Shown in pieces: positions 9,353 through 17,578 of a DNA stretch of 64,000 nucleotides. The DNA is from an uncultured Pelagibacteraceae bacterium (GTDB lineage Bacteria > Pseudomonadota > Alphaproteobacteria > Pelagibacterales > Pelagibacteraceae). A program made the translations under genes and the position numbers. A model generated the notes under the pieces. The model did no database searches. It saw only the letters and a list, made by a program, of their open reading frames with translations, and had not been told where the DNA came from. Positions within the stretch are counted from its first letter, which is position 1. Each line of letters opens with the position of its first letter. The stretch covers positions 62,001-126,000 of the forward strand of contig CACJHW010000002.1 of the NCBI GenBank assembly GCA_902593285.1. The letters are read 5' to 3'.

Positions 9353-10413
9353 TTTTTTAAACCTATAAATTTAATTTTGAAAAAAAGTAAATAATCTGAT
9401 GCAAGAAGAAAAAATAAAATCATTCCTTGAAAAACCTGACCAGTATATTTAGGTATTTGCATAAATATTTGAGCTGTCTCAGCACCCAGATAAGTTATTG
9501 CAACAACTAGAGATGCAAAGATGATACCGACAGGATGTAAACGACCCAAAAACGCTACAATTATAGCAGTGAAACCATAATCTGGAGAAATTTCTCTATG
9601 AAGCTGTCCAATAGGTCCAGTTATTTCTCCAACTCCAGCTAAACCTGCGCAAGCACCACTTATTAGAAAAACAAGGATGATCATTTTTTTACCTTTGTAT
9701 CCGGCATATTTTGCTGTCTTTAAACTCAAACCCGAAACTTTCATTTGGAACCCTAAATACGTTTTATAAAAAACAAACCAACTGATAACCACAGCAGCTA
9801 AAGCTAAAAATATTCCCGCGTGAATTCTCAGTCCTTCAAATAACAACGGAAGTTTAGCAGAGTCACTGAACTGTCTAGTTTCAGGAAAATTAAACCCCTC
9901 TGGATTACTCCAAGGGCCAACAACAAGATAGTCCAAAATTAATTTTGAGACATATACCAACATAAGACTTACTAATATTTCATTTGTATTAAAGTAAGTT
10001 TTTAAGATTGCGGGTATTGATGCATACAGCATACCACCGATTGCACCAGCTAAAATTACTGTTGGAAGAATGTAAAATCCTTCTTGCTCATAAAACAATA
10101 ATGCAACTCCTCCAGAAACTATCGCCCCGAAAGTTAATTGTCCTTCGGCTCCAATATTCCAGTTATTACTTTTAAAACAAAAAGATAAACCAATTGCTAT
10201 TAAACAAAGAGGTGTAGCTTTTAATAGTAATTCACTGAAACCATATTTATCTGCAATTGGAACTATGAAAAAAAATTTAAGAGCTTCAAATGGTTTAAAA
10301 CCTAAAATAAAAAAAATCAAACCTCCCGCTACTAATGTTAGAAAAATAGCTAATACGGGTGTAAAGAAAAAAATAGCTCTTGATGGTTGACCTCTTTTTA
10401 CGATTTTAATCAA
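9349..10413 (-). CDS. ABC transporter permease (NupP-like)
   Basis: NIGAEGQLTFGAI, NTNEILVSLML; overlaps neighbouring permease. Confidence 0.9.
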   Translation of the reverse strand: MIKIVKRGQPSRAIFFFTPVLAIFLTLVAGGLIFFILGFKPFEALKFFFIVPIADKYGFSELLLKATPLCLIAIGLSFCFKSNNWNIGAEGQLTFGAIVSGGVALLFYEQEGFYILPTVILAGAIGGMLYASIPAILKTYFNTNEILVSLMLVYVSKLILDYLVVGPWSNPEGFNFPETRQFSDSAKLPLLFEGLRIHAGIFLALAAVVISWFVFYKTYLGFQMKVSGLSLKTAKYAGYKGKKMIILVFLISGACAGLAGVGEITGPIGQLHREISPDYGFTAIIVAFLGRLHPVGIIFASLVVAITYLGAETAQIFMQIPKYTGQVFQGMILFFLLASDYLLFFKIKFIGLKK

Positions 10414-11900
10414 TCTGCTCCTCCCATTAGTATCCCAAGTTTTTCAGAGGTAACTTCTTCAGAATTCATAATTTTTGACAACTTTCCTTTATGAATTACT
10501 GAAATTTTATCACTTAATTTTAATAACTCATCAGTGTCTGTAGATATTAATATAATTGATTTATTTTGTTCATTGATTTTAATCAATGTTTCGTGGATAT
10601 AATTTATTGCTCCAACATCTAGACCCCAAGTTGGATTAAAACAAATTAATAAATCTGGAGATGTTATTAATTCTCTTCCAATAATTAATTTTTGAAGATT
10701 ACCTCCGGACAAAAATTGGCTTTTTAATTCAATATTGTCCGTATTAACATTAAAATCTGAAATTATTTTTTTGGAATGTTCTTTAATTTTGTTTTCGTTT
10801 ATTAATCCATTATTAAAAAAATTTGATGATTTAAAATTGTTTAGAGCTACATTTTCAAAAATTTTCATTTGTGGAATTGCAGCCTGCTCAAGCCTATCCT
10901 CTGGAGAAAAGGCCATCAAATATTCTCTTCTTTCTTGAGGACTTAAATCTCCTATGTAATTATTGTTAAATTCTATAGAGTTCTTTTCCGAAATAATTTC
11001 ACCACTTAATACTTGAAATAATTCACTTTGTCCGTTTCCTGATATACCAGCAATTCCTAAACACTCCCCTCGATTAACAGAAAAATTAATATCCGTTAAA
11101 TTTGTTTCAAAGGGGTCTTCACTTGTAAAATTAAGGTTTGTTATTTTAATTAATTGATCTGATGAAGTTTTTGCTTTTTTTTTCTTAATTGTTTTTAGGT
11201 TCTGACCCACCATTTTGTTAGCAAGTGACTCAATATTTTCATTCTTTATTTCACTTACAGAAACTAACTTTCCTCTTCTCATTACAGCAACTTCATCACA
11301 AAGCTGCATAACTTCCTTTAGTTTATGTGTAATATAAATAATTAAAATTCCTTCTTCCGAAAATTTTTTCAAAGATTGAAATAATTCAATTGTTTCTTGT
11401 TCAGTTAATACAGATGTTGGCTCATCCATAATTAAAACTTTTGGATTTCTTATAAGGCATCTTATTATTTCTACTTTCTGTTTTTGACCTGCTGACAGAT
11501 TTAGAACAGGAATATCAAGATCAATTGAAAAATTGTATTTTTTCATAATTGTATCAATTTTTCCTCTTAAACCTTCTCTTTGTCCATCAGAGTCTATTAT
11601 TAAGTTTTCAAATACAGACAAAGTTTCAAAAAGATTAAAATGCTGGAATACCATTCCTATGTCATTTTTTTTTGCATCTAATGGTGAATTGAGCTTTAGA
11701 TTATTTTTATTTAAATAAATTTCACCTTGATCAGGAATGATGACGCCTGATAGAATTTTGACTAGTGTAGATTTTCCAGCACCATTTTCACCAAGAAGAG
11801 CATAAATCCTACCACTGTTAAACTCTAGCGAAACATTATCGTTTGCAACACATCCAGGATATATCTTTGTTACATTTGAAATTTTAAGGTTTGTTTTCAT
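10410..11900 (-). CDS. Two-domain ABC transporter ATPase (nucleoside/sugar type)
   Basis: GENGAGKSTLVKIL Walker A; LSAGQKQKVEIIRCL; second domain GISGNGQSELFQVL, LSGGNLQKLIIGREL. Confidence 0.93.
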   Translation of the reverse strand: MKTNLKISNVTKIYPGCVANDNVSLEFNSGRIYALLGENGAGKSTLVKILSGVIIPDQGEIYLNKNNLKLNSPLDAKKNDIGMVFQHFNLFETLSVFENLIIDSDGQREGLRGKIDTIMKKYNFSIDLDIPVLNLSAGQKQKVEIIRCLIRNPKVLIMDEPTSVLTEQETIELFQSLKKFSEEGILIIYITHKLKEVMQLCDEVAVMRRGKLVSVSEIKNENIESLANKMVGQNLKTIKKKKAKTSSDQLIKITNLNFTSEDPFETNLTDINFSVNRGECLGIAGISGNGQSELFQVLSGEIISEKNSIEFNNNYIGDLSPQERREYLMAFSPEDRLEQAAIPQMKIFENVALNNFKSSNFFNNGLINENKIKEHSKKIISDFNVNTDNIELKSQFLSGGNLQKLIIGRELITSPDLLICFNPTWGLDVGAINYIHETLIKINEQNKSIILISTDTDELLKLSDKISVIHKGKLSKIMNSEEVTSEKLGILMGGAD

Positions 11901-11903
11901 TAT

Positions 11904-12494
11904 TTAATTTAATGGTATAGAATTTCCATCCTTATTTTCCTGATATTGATTTGATAATGCTTGATATTTTTTTTTAATTTCGTTTAGTTGATTTAAAATT
12001 TTTTCTTTTTTTGATGTAGGTAAATTTTCAATAAGTAAATTTATATTGTGACTTTTCCAAAAGGAATTTTCTTTATTATACTCTCCATCATTAATTTTAA
12101 ACACTTCTTTCAGTATATTTAAATCGTGTGGAATACTAAATTCATCATTTGTTGCAGTATACGGAAACAAATAATAAAAATTGTCAAATCCAGAAAATGT
12201 AATTCCACTCAAACACATACTGCACGGCTCATGTGAACTTAAGAACATGCAGTCTTTTTCTTTTGGTCTTGTATTTGCATTTAATTCATAAAATTTTTTG
12301 AGAGTATGCATTTCTCCATGCCACAATGGATTTTCAATTTCATTGTTTGTTTCTGCAACTACAAGGGATAAATCATCTTTTTTAATTATTGCGGCACCAA
12401 ATACTTTACTCCCTTTAGCAACACCTTTTTCAGTTAAGGGTAAAACCTCTTTTGAAAATATATTTAGTATCTTTTCTAGGGCTTTTTCATTCAT
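11904..12494 (-). CDS. Cytidine/nucleoside deaminase-superfamily protein of unknown substrate
   Basis: HGEMHTL and SSHEPCSMCLSGITFSGF zinc motifs; 3 nt from the ABC ATPase. Confidence 0.8.
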   Translation of the reverse strand: MNEKALEKILNIFSKEVLPLTEKGVAKGSKVFGAAIIKKDDLSLVVAETNNEIENPLWHGEMHTLKKFYELNANTRPKEKDCMFLSSHEPCSMCLSGITFSGFDNFYYLFPYTATNDEFSIPHDLNILKEVFKINDGEYNKENSFWKSHNINLLIENLPTSKKEKILNQLNEIKKKYQALSNQYQENKDGNSIPLN

Positions 12495-12620
12495 ACGCTT
12501 GAACCATCAAATAAAGAACACAATTGTTACTATAATTAAACTTAAAAGTAATAAGAAATAAATTATTTATACAACTTAAAAGTTAATAATTTATTAAACA
12601 AAGAATGTTAATTTAAACTT

Positions 12621-12926
12621 ATGTCAAAACTTAAATCAGCAATAAGTCTTGTAATTTTATTAATTTTTTTTTCAGGATGTCAAACTGTTAAAGATAAAAC
12701 AGATGCTATTGTTGAAAAGGAAAATGAAAAATTAAGTAAATTTCTTGGAAAATCAGCAAGCGAACTTCAAATGGAACTTGGAAAACCAGACGAAGACTTT
12801 AAAAACGCTAAAGGGAACTTTGAGCTTGTTTATAATAGTAAAAAATACCTTGTTCCATGTGAACGTAGGTTTGAAATAAATTCAGAAAATATAGTCGTAG
12901 GCTTTGTTTCAAACGGTTGCTTTTAA
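12621..12926 (+). CDS. Small lipoprotein
   Basis: Signal peptide with lipobox-like FFSGC. Confidence 0.7.
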   Translation: MSKLKSAISLVILLIFFSGCQTVKDKTDAIVEKENEKLSKFLGKSASELQMELGKPDEDFKNAKGNFELVYNSKKYLVPCERRFEINSENIVVGFVSNGCF

Positions 12927-13020
12927 AATTTATTAATTAAAATAAATCTGCTCATTATAGGTTTTTTTTAGCATCTAAAGTAGAGCTCTTCTAAACTAAT
13001 CATTTTTTTTATATTAATTC

Positions 13021-13064
13021 ATAACTAATAATGTAACGTCGGTTTAGTTAACGACGGAGGTTAT
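13021..13064 (+). promoter_or_regulatory. Candidate structured mRNA leader of the NCS2 permease
   Basis: Nested inverted repeats ATAAC(13021-13025)/GTTAT(13060-13064) and CGTCG(13037-13041)/CGACG(13052-13056); SD GGAGG lies within the outer helix region. Confidence 0.4.
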
Positions 13065-14387
13065 ATGGCTTCAAGAAAAACAAAAGCGGGCTCTACAAAT
13101 AGTCCGGATAAAAAACTTCCATTAAATAAATCCATACCTTTAGGAATTCAGCACGTACTAGCAATGTTTGCTGGTAATATAACGGTTCCTATTATTGTGG
13201 CTGGAGTTTTTGGTCAAACGCCTGAACAAAAAATATTTTTGATTCAAATGGCTTTGTTTGTAGCGGGAGTTGCAACAATCATTCAAACTGTTGGATACAA
13301 AGAAATTGGTGCAAGACTTCCAATTGTTCAAGGAACAAGTTTTGCATTTATACCTATCATGCTACCATTTAAAGCAGCAGGATTAGGTGCGGTATTTACA
13401 GCAGCGTTCATTGGAGGAATTTTTCAAATTTTTATTGGAAAAGTTTTAAAACCAATAAGACATTTATTCCCACCATTAGTTACTGGTATTGTTGTATTAA
13501 TGATCGGATTTAGTTTGCTTAAAGTTGGTTTTATGTATGCTGGTGGAGGTGGATGGTTAATGAATAATAAACCTGAAATCTTTGCAAATGCAAATCATTT
13601 AACGGTTGCTTTCACAGTGTTTATAGTTGCTATCTTTTTTAATCTTAGAGGTAAAGGGATGGCTTCTGCAGGATCAATTTTAATTGGAATAGTAGCAGGC
13701 TTCATAGTTGCAGCTGCACTAGGAATGGTTAACTACGGAAAAATTGCTTCCGCATCATGGTTTGCATTTCCAATGCCACTTCAATATGGAATTGATTTTG
13801 TACCCGGTGCAATAATTCTAATGTTGTTTATGTCAGTTGTTACAACAATTGAAACAATTGGAGATATAAGTGCTACGACAATGGGTGGTGCTAAACGAGA
13901 GGCAACAGATAAAGAAATATCAGGTGGAATTATGGCGGATGGTGTCGGTACTGCATTTGGTGCAATATTTAATGCGATGCCAAATACATCTTACTCACAA
14001 AATGCTGGACTAGTTGCGTTTACAGGAGTTGTAAGTAGACACGTTGGAACTATAGCTGGAATAGTTTTGGTTCTTATGGGATTATTTCCAAAATTAGGTG
14101 GAATAATTGCAGCGATGCCAGAGTCTGTGATAGGTGGAGCAGCAATTATTATGTTTGGTATGATTGTGGCTGCTGGTATTAAATTGATTTCAAGGGCAGA
14201 AATGGATCAAAGAAATTTATTAATCTTAGCTCTCTCTTTGTCTTTTGGAATTGGGATGTCATTGTTACCAGACTTTGTGAAAAATATTCCAGATTTTGGA
14301 ATAAGTTTAAAACTACTGTTAACAACTGGACTTATACCTGCTGGATTATTAGCATTTGCTTTGAATGCTATAATGGCAAAGAAATAA
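13065..14387 (+). CDS. Uracil-xanthine permease (NCS2 family)
   Basis: QHVLAMFAGNITVPIIVAG, Q.TSFAFIP, GAIFNAMPNTSYSQNAGLVAFTGV. Confidence 0.93.
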   Translation: MASRKTKAGSTNSPDKKLPLNKSIPLGIQHVLAMFAGNITVPIIVAGVFGQTPEQKIFLIQMALFVAGVATIIQTVGYKEIGARLPIVQGTSFAFIPIMLPFKAAGLGAVFTAAFIGGIFQIFIGKVLKPIRHLFPPLVTGIVVLMIGFSLLKVGFMYAGGGGWLMNNKPEIFANANHLTVAFTVFIVAIFFNLRGKGMASAGSILIGIVAGFIVAAALGMVNYGKIASASWFAFPMPLQYGIDFVPGAIILMLFMSVVTTIETIGDISATTMGGAKREATDKEISGGIMADGVGTAFGAIFNAMPNTSYSQNAGLVAFTGVVSRHVGTIAGIVLVLMGLFPKLGGIIAAMPESVIGGAAIIMFGMIVAAGIKLISRAEMDQRNLLILALSLSFGIGMSLLPDFVKNIPDFGISLKLLLTTGLIPAGLLAFALNAIMAKK

Positions 14388-14397
14388 TTAATTTAAA

Positions 14398-14421
14398 CTT
14401 GTGGGGAGAAATCCCCACAAG
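14398..14421. terminator. Hairpin between convergent genes, putative terminator
   Basis: Perfect 9-bp stem CTTGTGGGG-agaaat-CCCCACAAG; T-rich tail on the minus-strand side. Confidence 0.65.
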
Positions 14422-14434
14422 CAAGGTTTAAGAC

Positions 14435-14881
14435 TTATTTAATTTCAATAAGCTTCTTTTTTTTATGTTCTGGAATTATTCTCTCACAAGATATTGTTAA
14501 AAGACCATCCTTAAGCTCAGCACCATTAACTTTTACATCATCAGCTATAGTGAATGATCTTGCAAATTGTCTTTGAGAAATACCTTTATGAATAATTTCT
14601 CCATTAACATCACTGTCCTCTGACTTATTAACTTGTTTTGTTCTTACAGTTAATAAATTGTCCTCGAACTCAACCTCAACGTCTTTTTTGCTAAAGCCAG
14701 CCAATGCTACTTCAATTGCGTAGTTGTCTTTACCTGTCTTTCGGATGTTGTAGGGTGGATAATTTGACTGCATTGTCAAATTCCCATTTCCCAACATATT
14801 TTCAAATTGGTCGAACATATCATCAAAACCAATTGAAAAAGGTCTAAGTGAGTTAAATATAGATAGATCCTTACTTGTCAT
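14435..14881 (-). CDS. ibpA: Small heat shock protein Hsp20
   Basis: Alpha-crystallin domain: YPPYNIRKTGKDNYAIEVALAGFSKKDVEV, GISQRQFARSFTIADDV. Confidence 0.95.
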   Translation of the reverse strand: MTSKDLSIFNSLRPFSIGFDDMFDQFENMLGNGNLTMQSNYPPYNIRKTGKDNYAIEVALAGFSKKDVEVEFEDNLLTVRTKQVNKSEDSDVNGEIIHKGISQRQFARSFTIADDVKVNGAELKDGLLTISCERIIPEHKKKKLIEIK

Positions 14882-14887
14882 AATATC

Positions 14888-14934
14888 CTCCTTTGTTAAG
14901 CAAGTTTATTTTTGCAAGCCCCATTAGGCGACTT
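14888..14934 (-). promoter_or_regulatory. ROSE-like RNA thermometer candidate in the hsp20 5'UTR
   Basis: Minus strand: hairpin I AAGTC(G)CC-taat-GGGGCTT (14916-14934); hairpin II CTT(G)CTT-aaca-AAGGAG (14888-14904) pairing the SD with a bulged G. Confidence 0.6.
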
Positions 14935-14943
14935 ACTAGATTT

Positions 14944-14971
14944 ATATGGTAATTAATTTTTTTTTTTCAAG
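14944..14971 (-). promoter_or_regulatory. RpoH (sigma-32)-like promoter of hsp20
   Basis: CTTGAA at 14966-14971 and CCATAT at 14944-14949; 18 nt between CTTG and CCATAT. Confidence 0.55.
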
Positions 14972-14983
14972 ATTTAAAATGCA

Positions 14984-17059
14984 CTAAATTTTTTTAGAAA
15001 TCTTTAATGCAAATGCATAGTCAATAGCAATTTCTTCTATTGCCCCGTCTCTTCCAGATTTTCCACCATGACCAGCATTCATTTCGGTTTTTAAAAGAAG
15101 TAAATTATTATCTGTTTTGTAGTCTCTAAGTTTTGCTGTGAACTTTGCAGGTTCATCAAATAAAACTCTATTGTCACTTAAACTTGTTGTAATAAAAATA
15201 TGTGGATAATCCATTTTTTTAATATTGTTGTAGGGTGCATATGAAAAAATATAATCAAAGTGTTCTTTATTCTCTTTTGCATTTCCAAATTCGTCAAATT
15301 CTCCTACAGTTAAAGGTAAAGAATGGTCAAGATTTGTTGTTAAAGAATCCACAAAAGGAACAGCCATTATAATTCCTAAAAATAATTCAGGAGATTGATT
15401 GACTACAGCTCCCATTAACAATCCTCCAGCTGATCCACCCATTCCAATAATATTTCCTTTTGATGTATAATTCTTTTCGATCAAATATTTTGCTGCGTAA
15501 ATATAATCTTCAAAAGTATTTTTTTTGTTTGTTAATTTTCCCTCTTTCCACCACTTCATACCTTTTTCCATACCACCTCTGATATGGGCTGTGGCCCAAA
15601 TTATATCTCTATTGATAAGACTTAATCTTGTAGAAGAAAAACTTGGTGACATAGAATTTCCATAAGACCCATACCCATACAACAAAACATTTGCAGACCC
15701 ATCAATTTTTGTTTTTTTGTGTCGAGTAATCGTTAATGGAACCATTCTTCCGTCATGAGATTTAAACTCAACTCTCTCAACAATATAGTCATCTTTATTA
15801 TGACCAGATGGGATCTCTTGTTCTTTAACAAGTTCTTTAGATTTTGTTACTAAATTATATTTAAATACTCTAGAAGGAGTTTTAGGTGAGGAGTATCCTA
15901 AATGAACTTCATCAGTATTTCTATCTTTTTGAGTTAAGCTTACTCCTGGAACATAAACAGTTTCATCAGAAAAAATTAATTCTTCTTCTATATTTGTAGA
16001 AATATTTTTGACAAATAATTTATCTAGTGCATCTGATGTTTCACCACGAATAATCCAATTTTTAAGGAATGTTAATCCACCAATTAAAACTTCATCTTTT
16101 GCTGGAATATATGTTTTCCAATTTTGATTTTCTAAATTGTCACAAATATCAATTTTAAAGTCTTCAGCATTTTTATTTGTATGATTATAAAATTTACCAT
16201 CCCATGAATTAACAGAATATAGAACACCTCTTTCTCTTTTAATAAGAAGTTTTGGAGATGGATTTAATTCATCTGATTTAAAGTAATATTGCTCTGAAGT
16301 ATTATGGTCAGAAGTATTTATAAAAAAATATTTTTCATCTGAACTTTTCCCAATTCCTACTGTAAAAGCCTCGCTTTTCTCCTCAAATATTAATTCATCT
16401 TTGCCCTCAAAATCGCCTATTCTGTGCCTGTATATTGTTCTTGCTCTATGATTTTCATCCAGTTTAGAATAAAAAATATATTTATCATCTAAACTAAATG
16501 TTATCCCCCCTGATGTTTCTGCAATTTCTTTTGAAATAATTTTGTTTGTTTTTATATCTCTTAAATAAATTGTATAATATTCAGATCCTTTAAGATCTAA
16601 AGAGTATCCTAGATATTTATCATTGTTACTTACTTCTAAATCTCCAACCCCAAAATATTCAGTTTTAAGTTTTTCTTTTTCTTTATCTCCATTCCATATT
16701 TCCTCAATATTTTCTGAACCAATTTTTTTTCTAAGTTTTATGGAATAATTTCCTTGTGTTGTAGTTTTTGTCCAATACTCATAGGTGTGATCTTTATAGG
16801 GCAAAGATTCATCATCTAATTTAATTCTTGCTTTAATCTCATCAAATAATTTTTTTTGGATATCTTTTGTATCTTTTAAATGATGCTCTGAGTAAGCATT
16901 TTCATCTTCTAAATATTTTTTCACTTCAGGATCTAATTTGTTTTTATCTCTGAGAACTTCCAAAATGTTATCTTGATGAATCCAGCTATAATTGTCTTCC
17001 CAATCAATATTGTGACAAGTTTTTATCTCTAGTTTTTTTTTAAGTTGTGGTACTTTCAT
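14984..17059 (-). CDS. ptrB: Oligopeptidase B / prolyl oligopeptidase family (S9)
   Basis: GYGSYGNSMSPSFSSTRLSL, GMGGSAGGLLMGAVVN catalytic Ser, NAGHGGKSGR. Confidence 0.92.
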   Translation of the reverse strand: MKVPQLKKKLEIKTCHNIDWEDNYSWIHQDNILEVLRDKNKLDPEVKKYLEDENAYSEHHLKDTKDIQKKLFDEIKARIKLDDESLPYKDHTYEYWTKTTTQGNYSIKLRKKIGSENIEEIWNGDKEKEKLKTEYFGVGDLEVSNNDKYLGYSLDLKGSEYYTIYLRDIKTNKIISKEIAETSGGITFSLDDKYIFYSKLDENHRARTIYRHRIGDFEGKDELIFEEKSEAFTVGIGKSSDEKYFFINTSDHNTSEQYYFKSDELNPSPKLLIKRERGVLYSVNSWDGKFYNHTNKNAEDFKIDICDNLENQNWKTYIPAKDEVLIGGLTFLKNWIIRGETSDALDKLFVKNISTNIEEELIFSDETVYVPGVSLTQKDRNTDEVHLGYSSPKTPSRVFKYNLVTKSKELVKEQEIPSGHNKDDYIVERVEFKSHDGRMVPLTITRHKKTKIDGSANVLLYGYGSYGNSMSPSFSSTRLSLINRDIIWATAHIRGGMEKGMKWWKEGKLTNKKNTFEDYIYAAKYLIEKNYTSKGNIIGMGGSAGGLLMGAVVNQSPELFLGIIMAVPFVDSLTTNLDHSLPLTVGEFDEFGNAKENKEHFDYIFSYAPYNNIKKMDYPHIFITTSLSDNRVLFDEPAKFTAKLRDYKTDNNLLLLKTEMNAGHGGKSGRDGAIEEIAIDYAFALKISKKI

Positions 17060-17074
17060 CTAATAAGGAAATAT

Positions 17075-17578
17075 ATGAATATTATTATTTATCTAGTTGT
17101 AATTTTAGTCATCTTATATTTTTTATTAAGATGGTGGTCAAATATTTCTCCAAAAAAAATGTCAAAAGGAGTGAGGCTGATAACAATTTTATTGTTGGCT
17201 TTATTAGCAGTTTTATTTGCTATTGGTGGAAAATTTCTACTCACATTACCATTAACTCTTGCAAGTCTTGCTTTAGTTAAACTTAAAGGTTTGTCATTGA
17301 TACAATTGCTTTCTCTTTATAGACTTATTCAAACTTTGAGGAATTCTGGAAGATTTTCTTTTAATCAGCATCAAAATAATAACTCTTCAACATTATCAAT
17401 ATCTGAGGCGTATAAAATTTTAAATTTAGATATTAATAAAAAACCAACTAAAGAAGCACTAAATAAAGCTTACCAAAAGATTCAAAAAAAAATTCACCCA
17501 GATATTTCTCCAGAGACTTCTAGATTGTCAGCTATAGTCAATGAAGCTAAAGAAATAGTCCTTAAAGATATTTCTTAA
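17075..17578 (+). CDS. Membrane-anchored protein with C-terminal J-domain
   Basis: N-terminal TM segments; SEAYKILNLD...KAYQKIQKKIHPDISPE with HPD; ORF opens at 17045 but MNIIIY at 17075 is the likelier start. Confidence 0.75.
   Translation: MNIIIYLVVILVILYFLLRWWSNISPKKMSKGVRLITILLLALLAVLFAIGGKFLLTLPLTLASLALVKLKGLSLIQLLSLYRLIQTLRNSGRFSFNQHQNNNSSTLSISEAYKILNLDINKKPTKEALNKAYQKIQKKIHPDISPETSRLSAIVNEAKEIVLKDIS

Noticed and set aside
9084-9368. 94-aa ORF antisense to the ABC permease
   Set aside because: Translation mirrors hydrophobic permease codons; shadow ORF
12298-12561. 87-aa ORF antisense to the deaminase start
   Set aside because: Overlaps a convincing deaminase CDS; no family signal
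12927-13064. Known purine or preQ1 riboswitch upstream of the permease
   Set aside because: I could not match a known aptamer core; retained only as an unnamed structured leader
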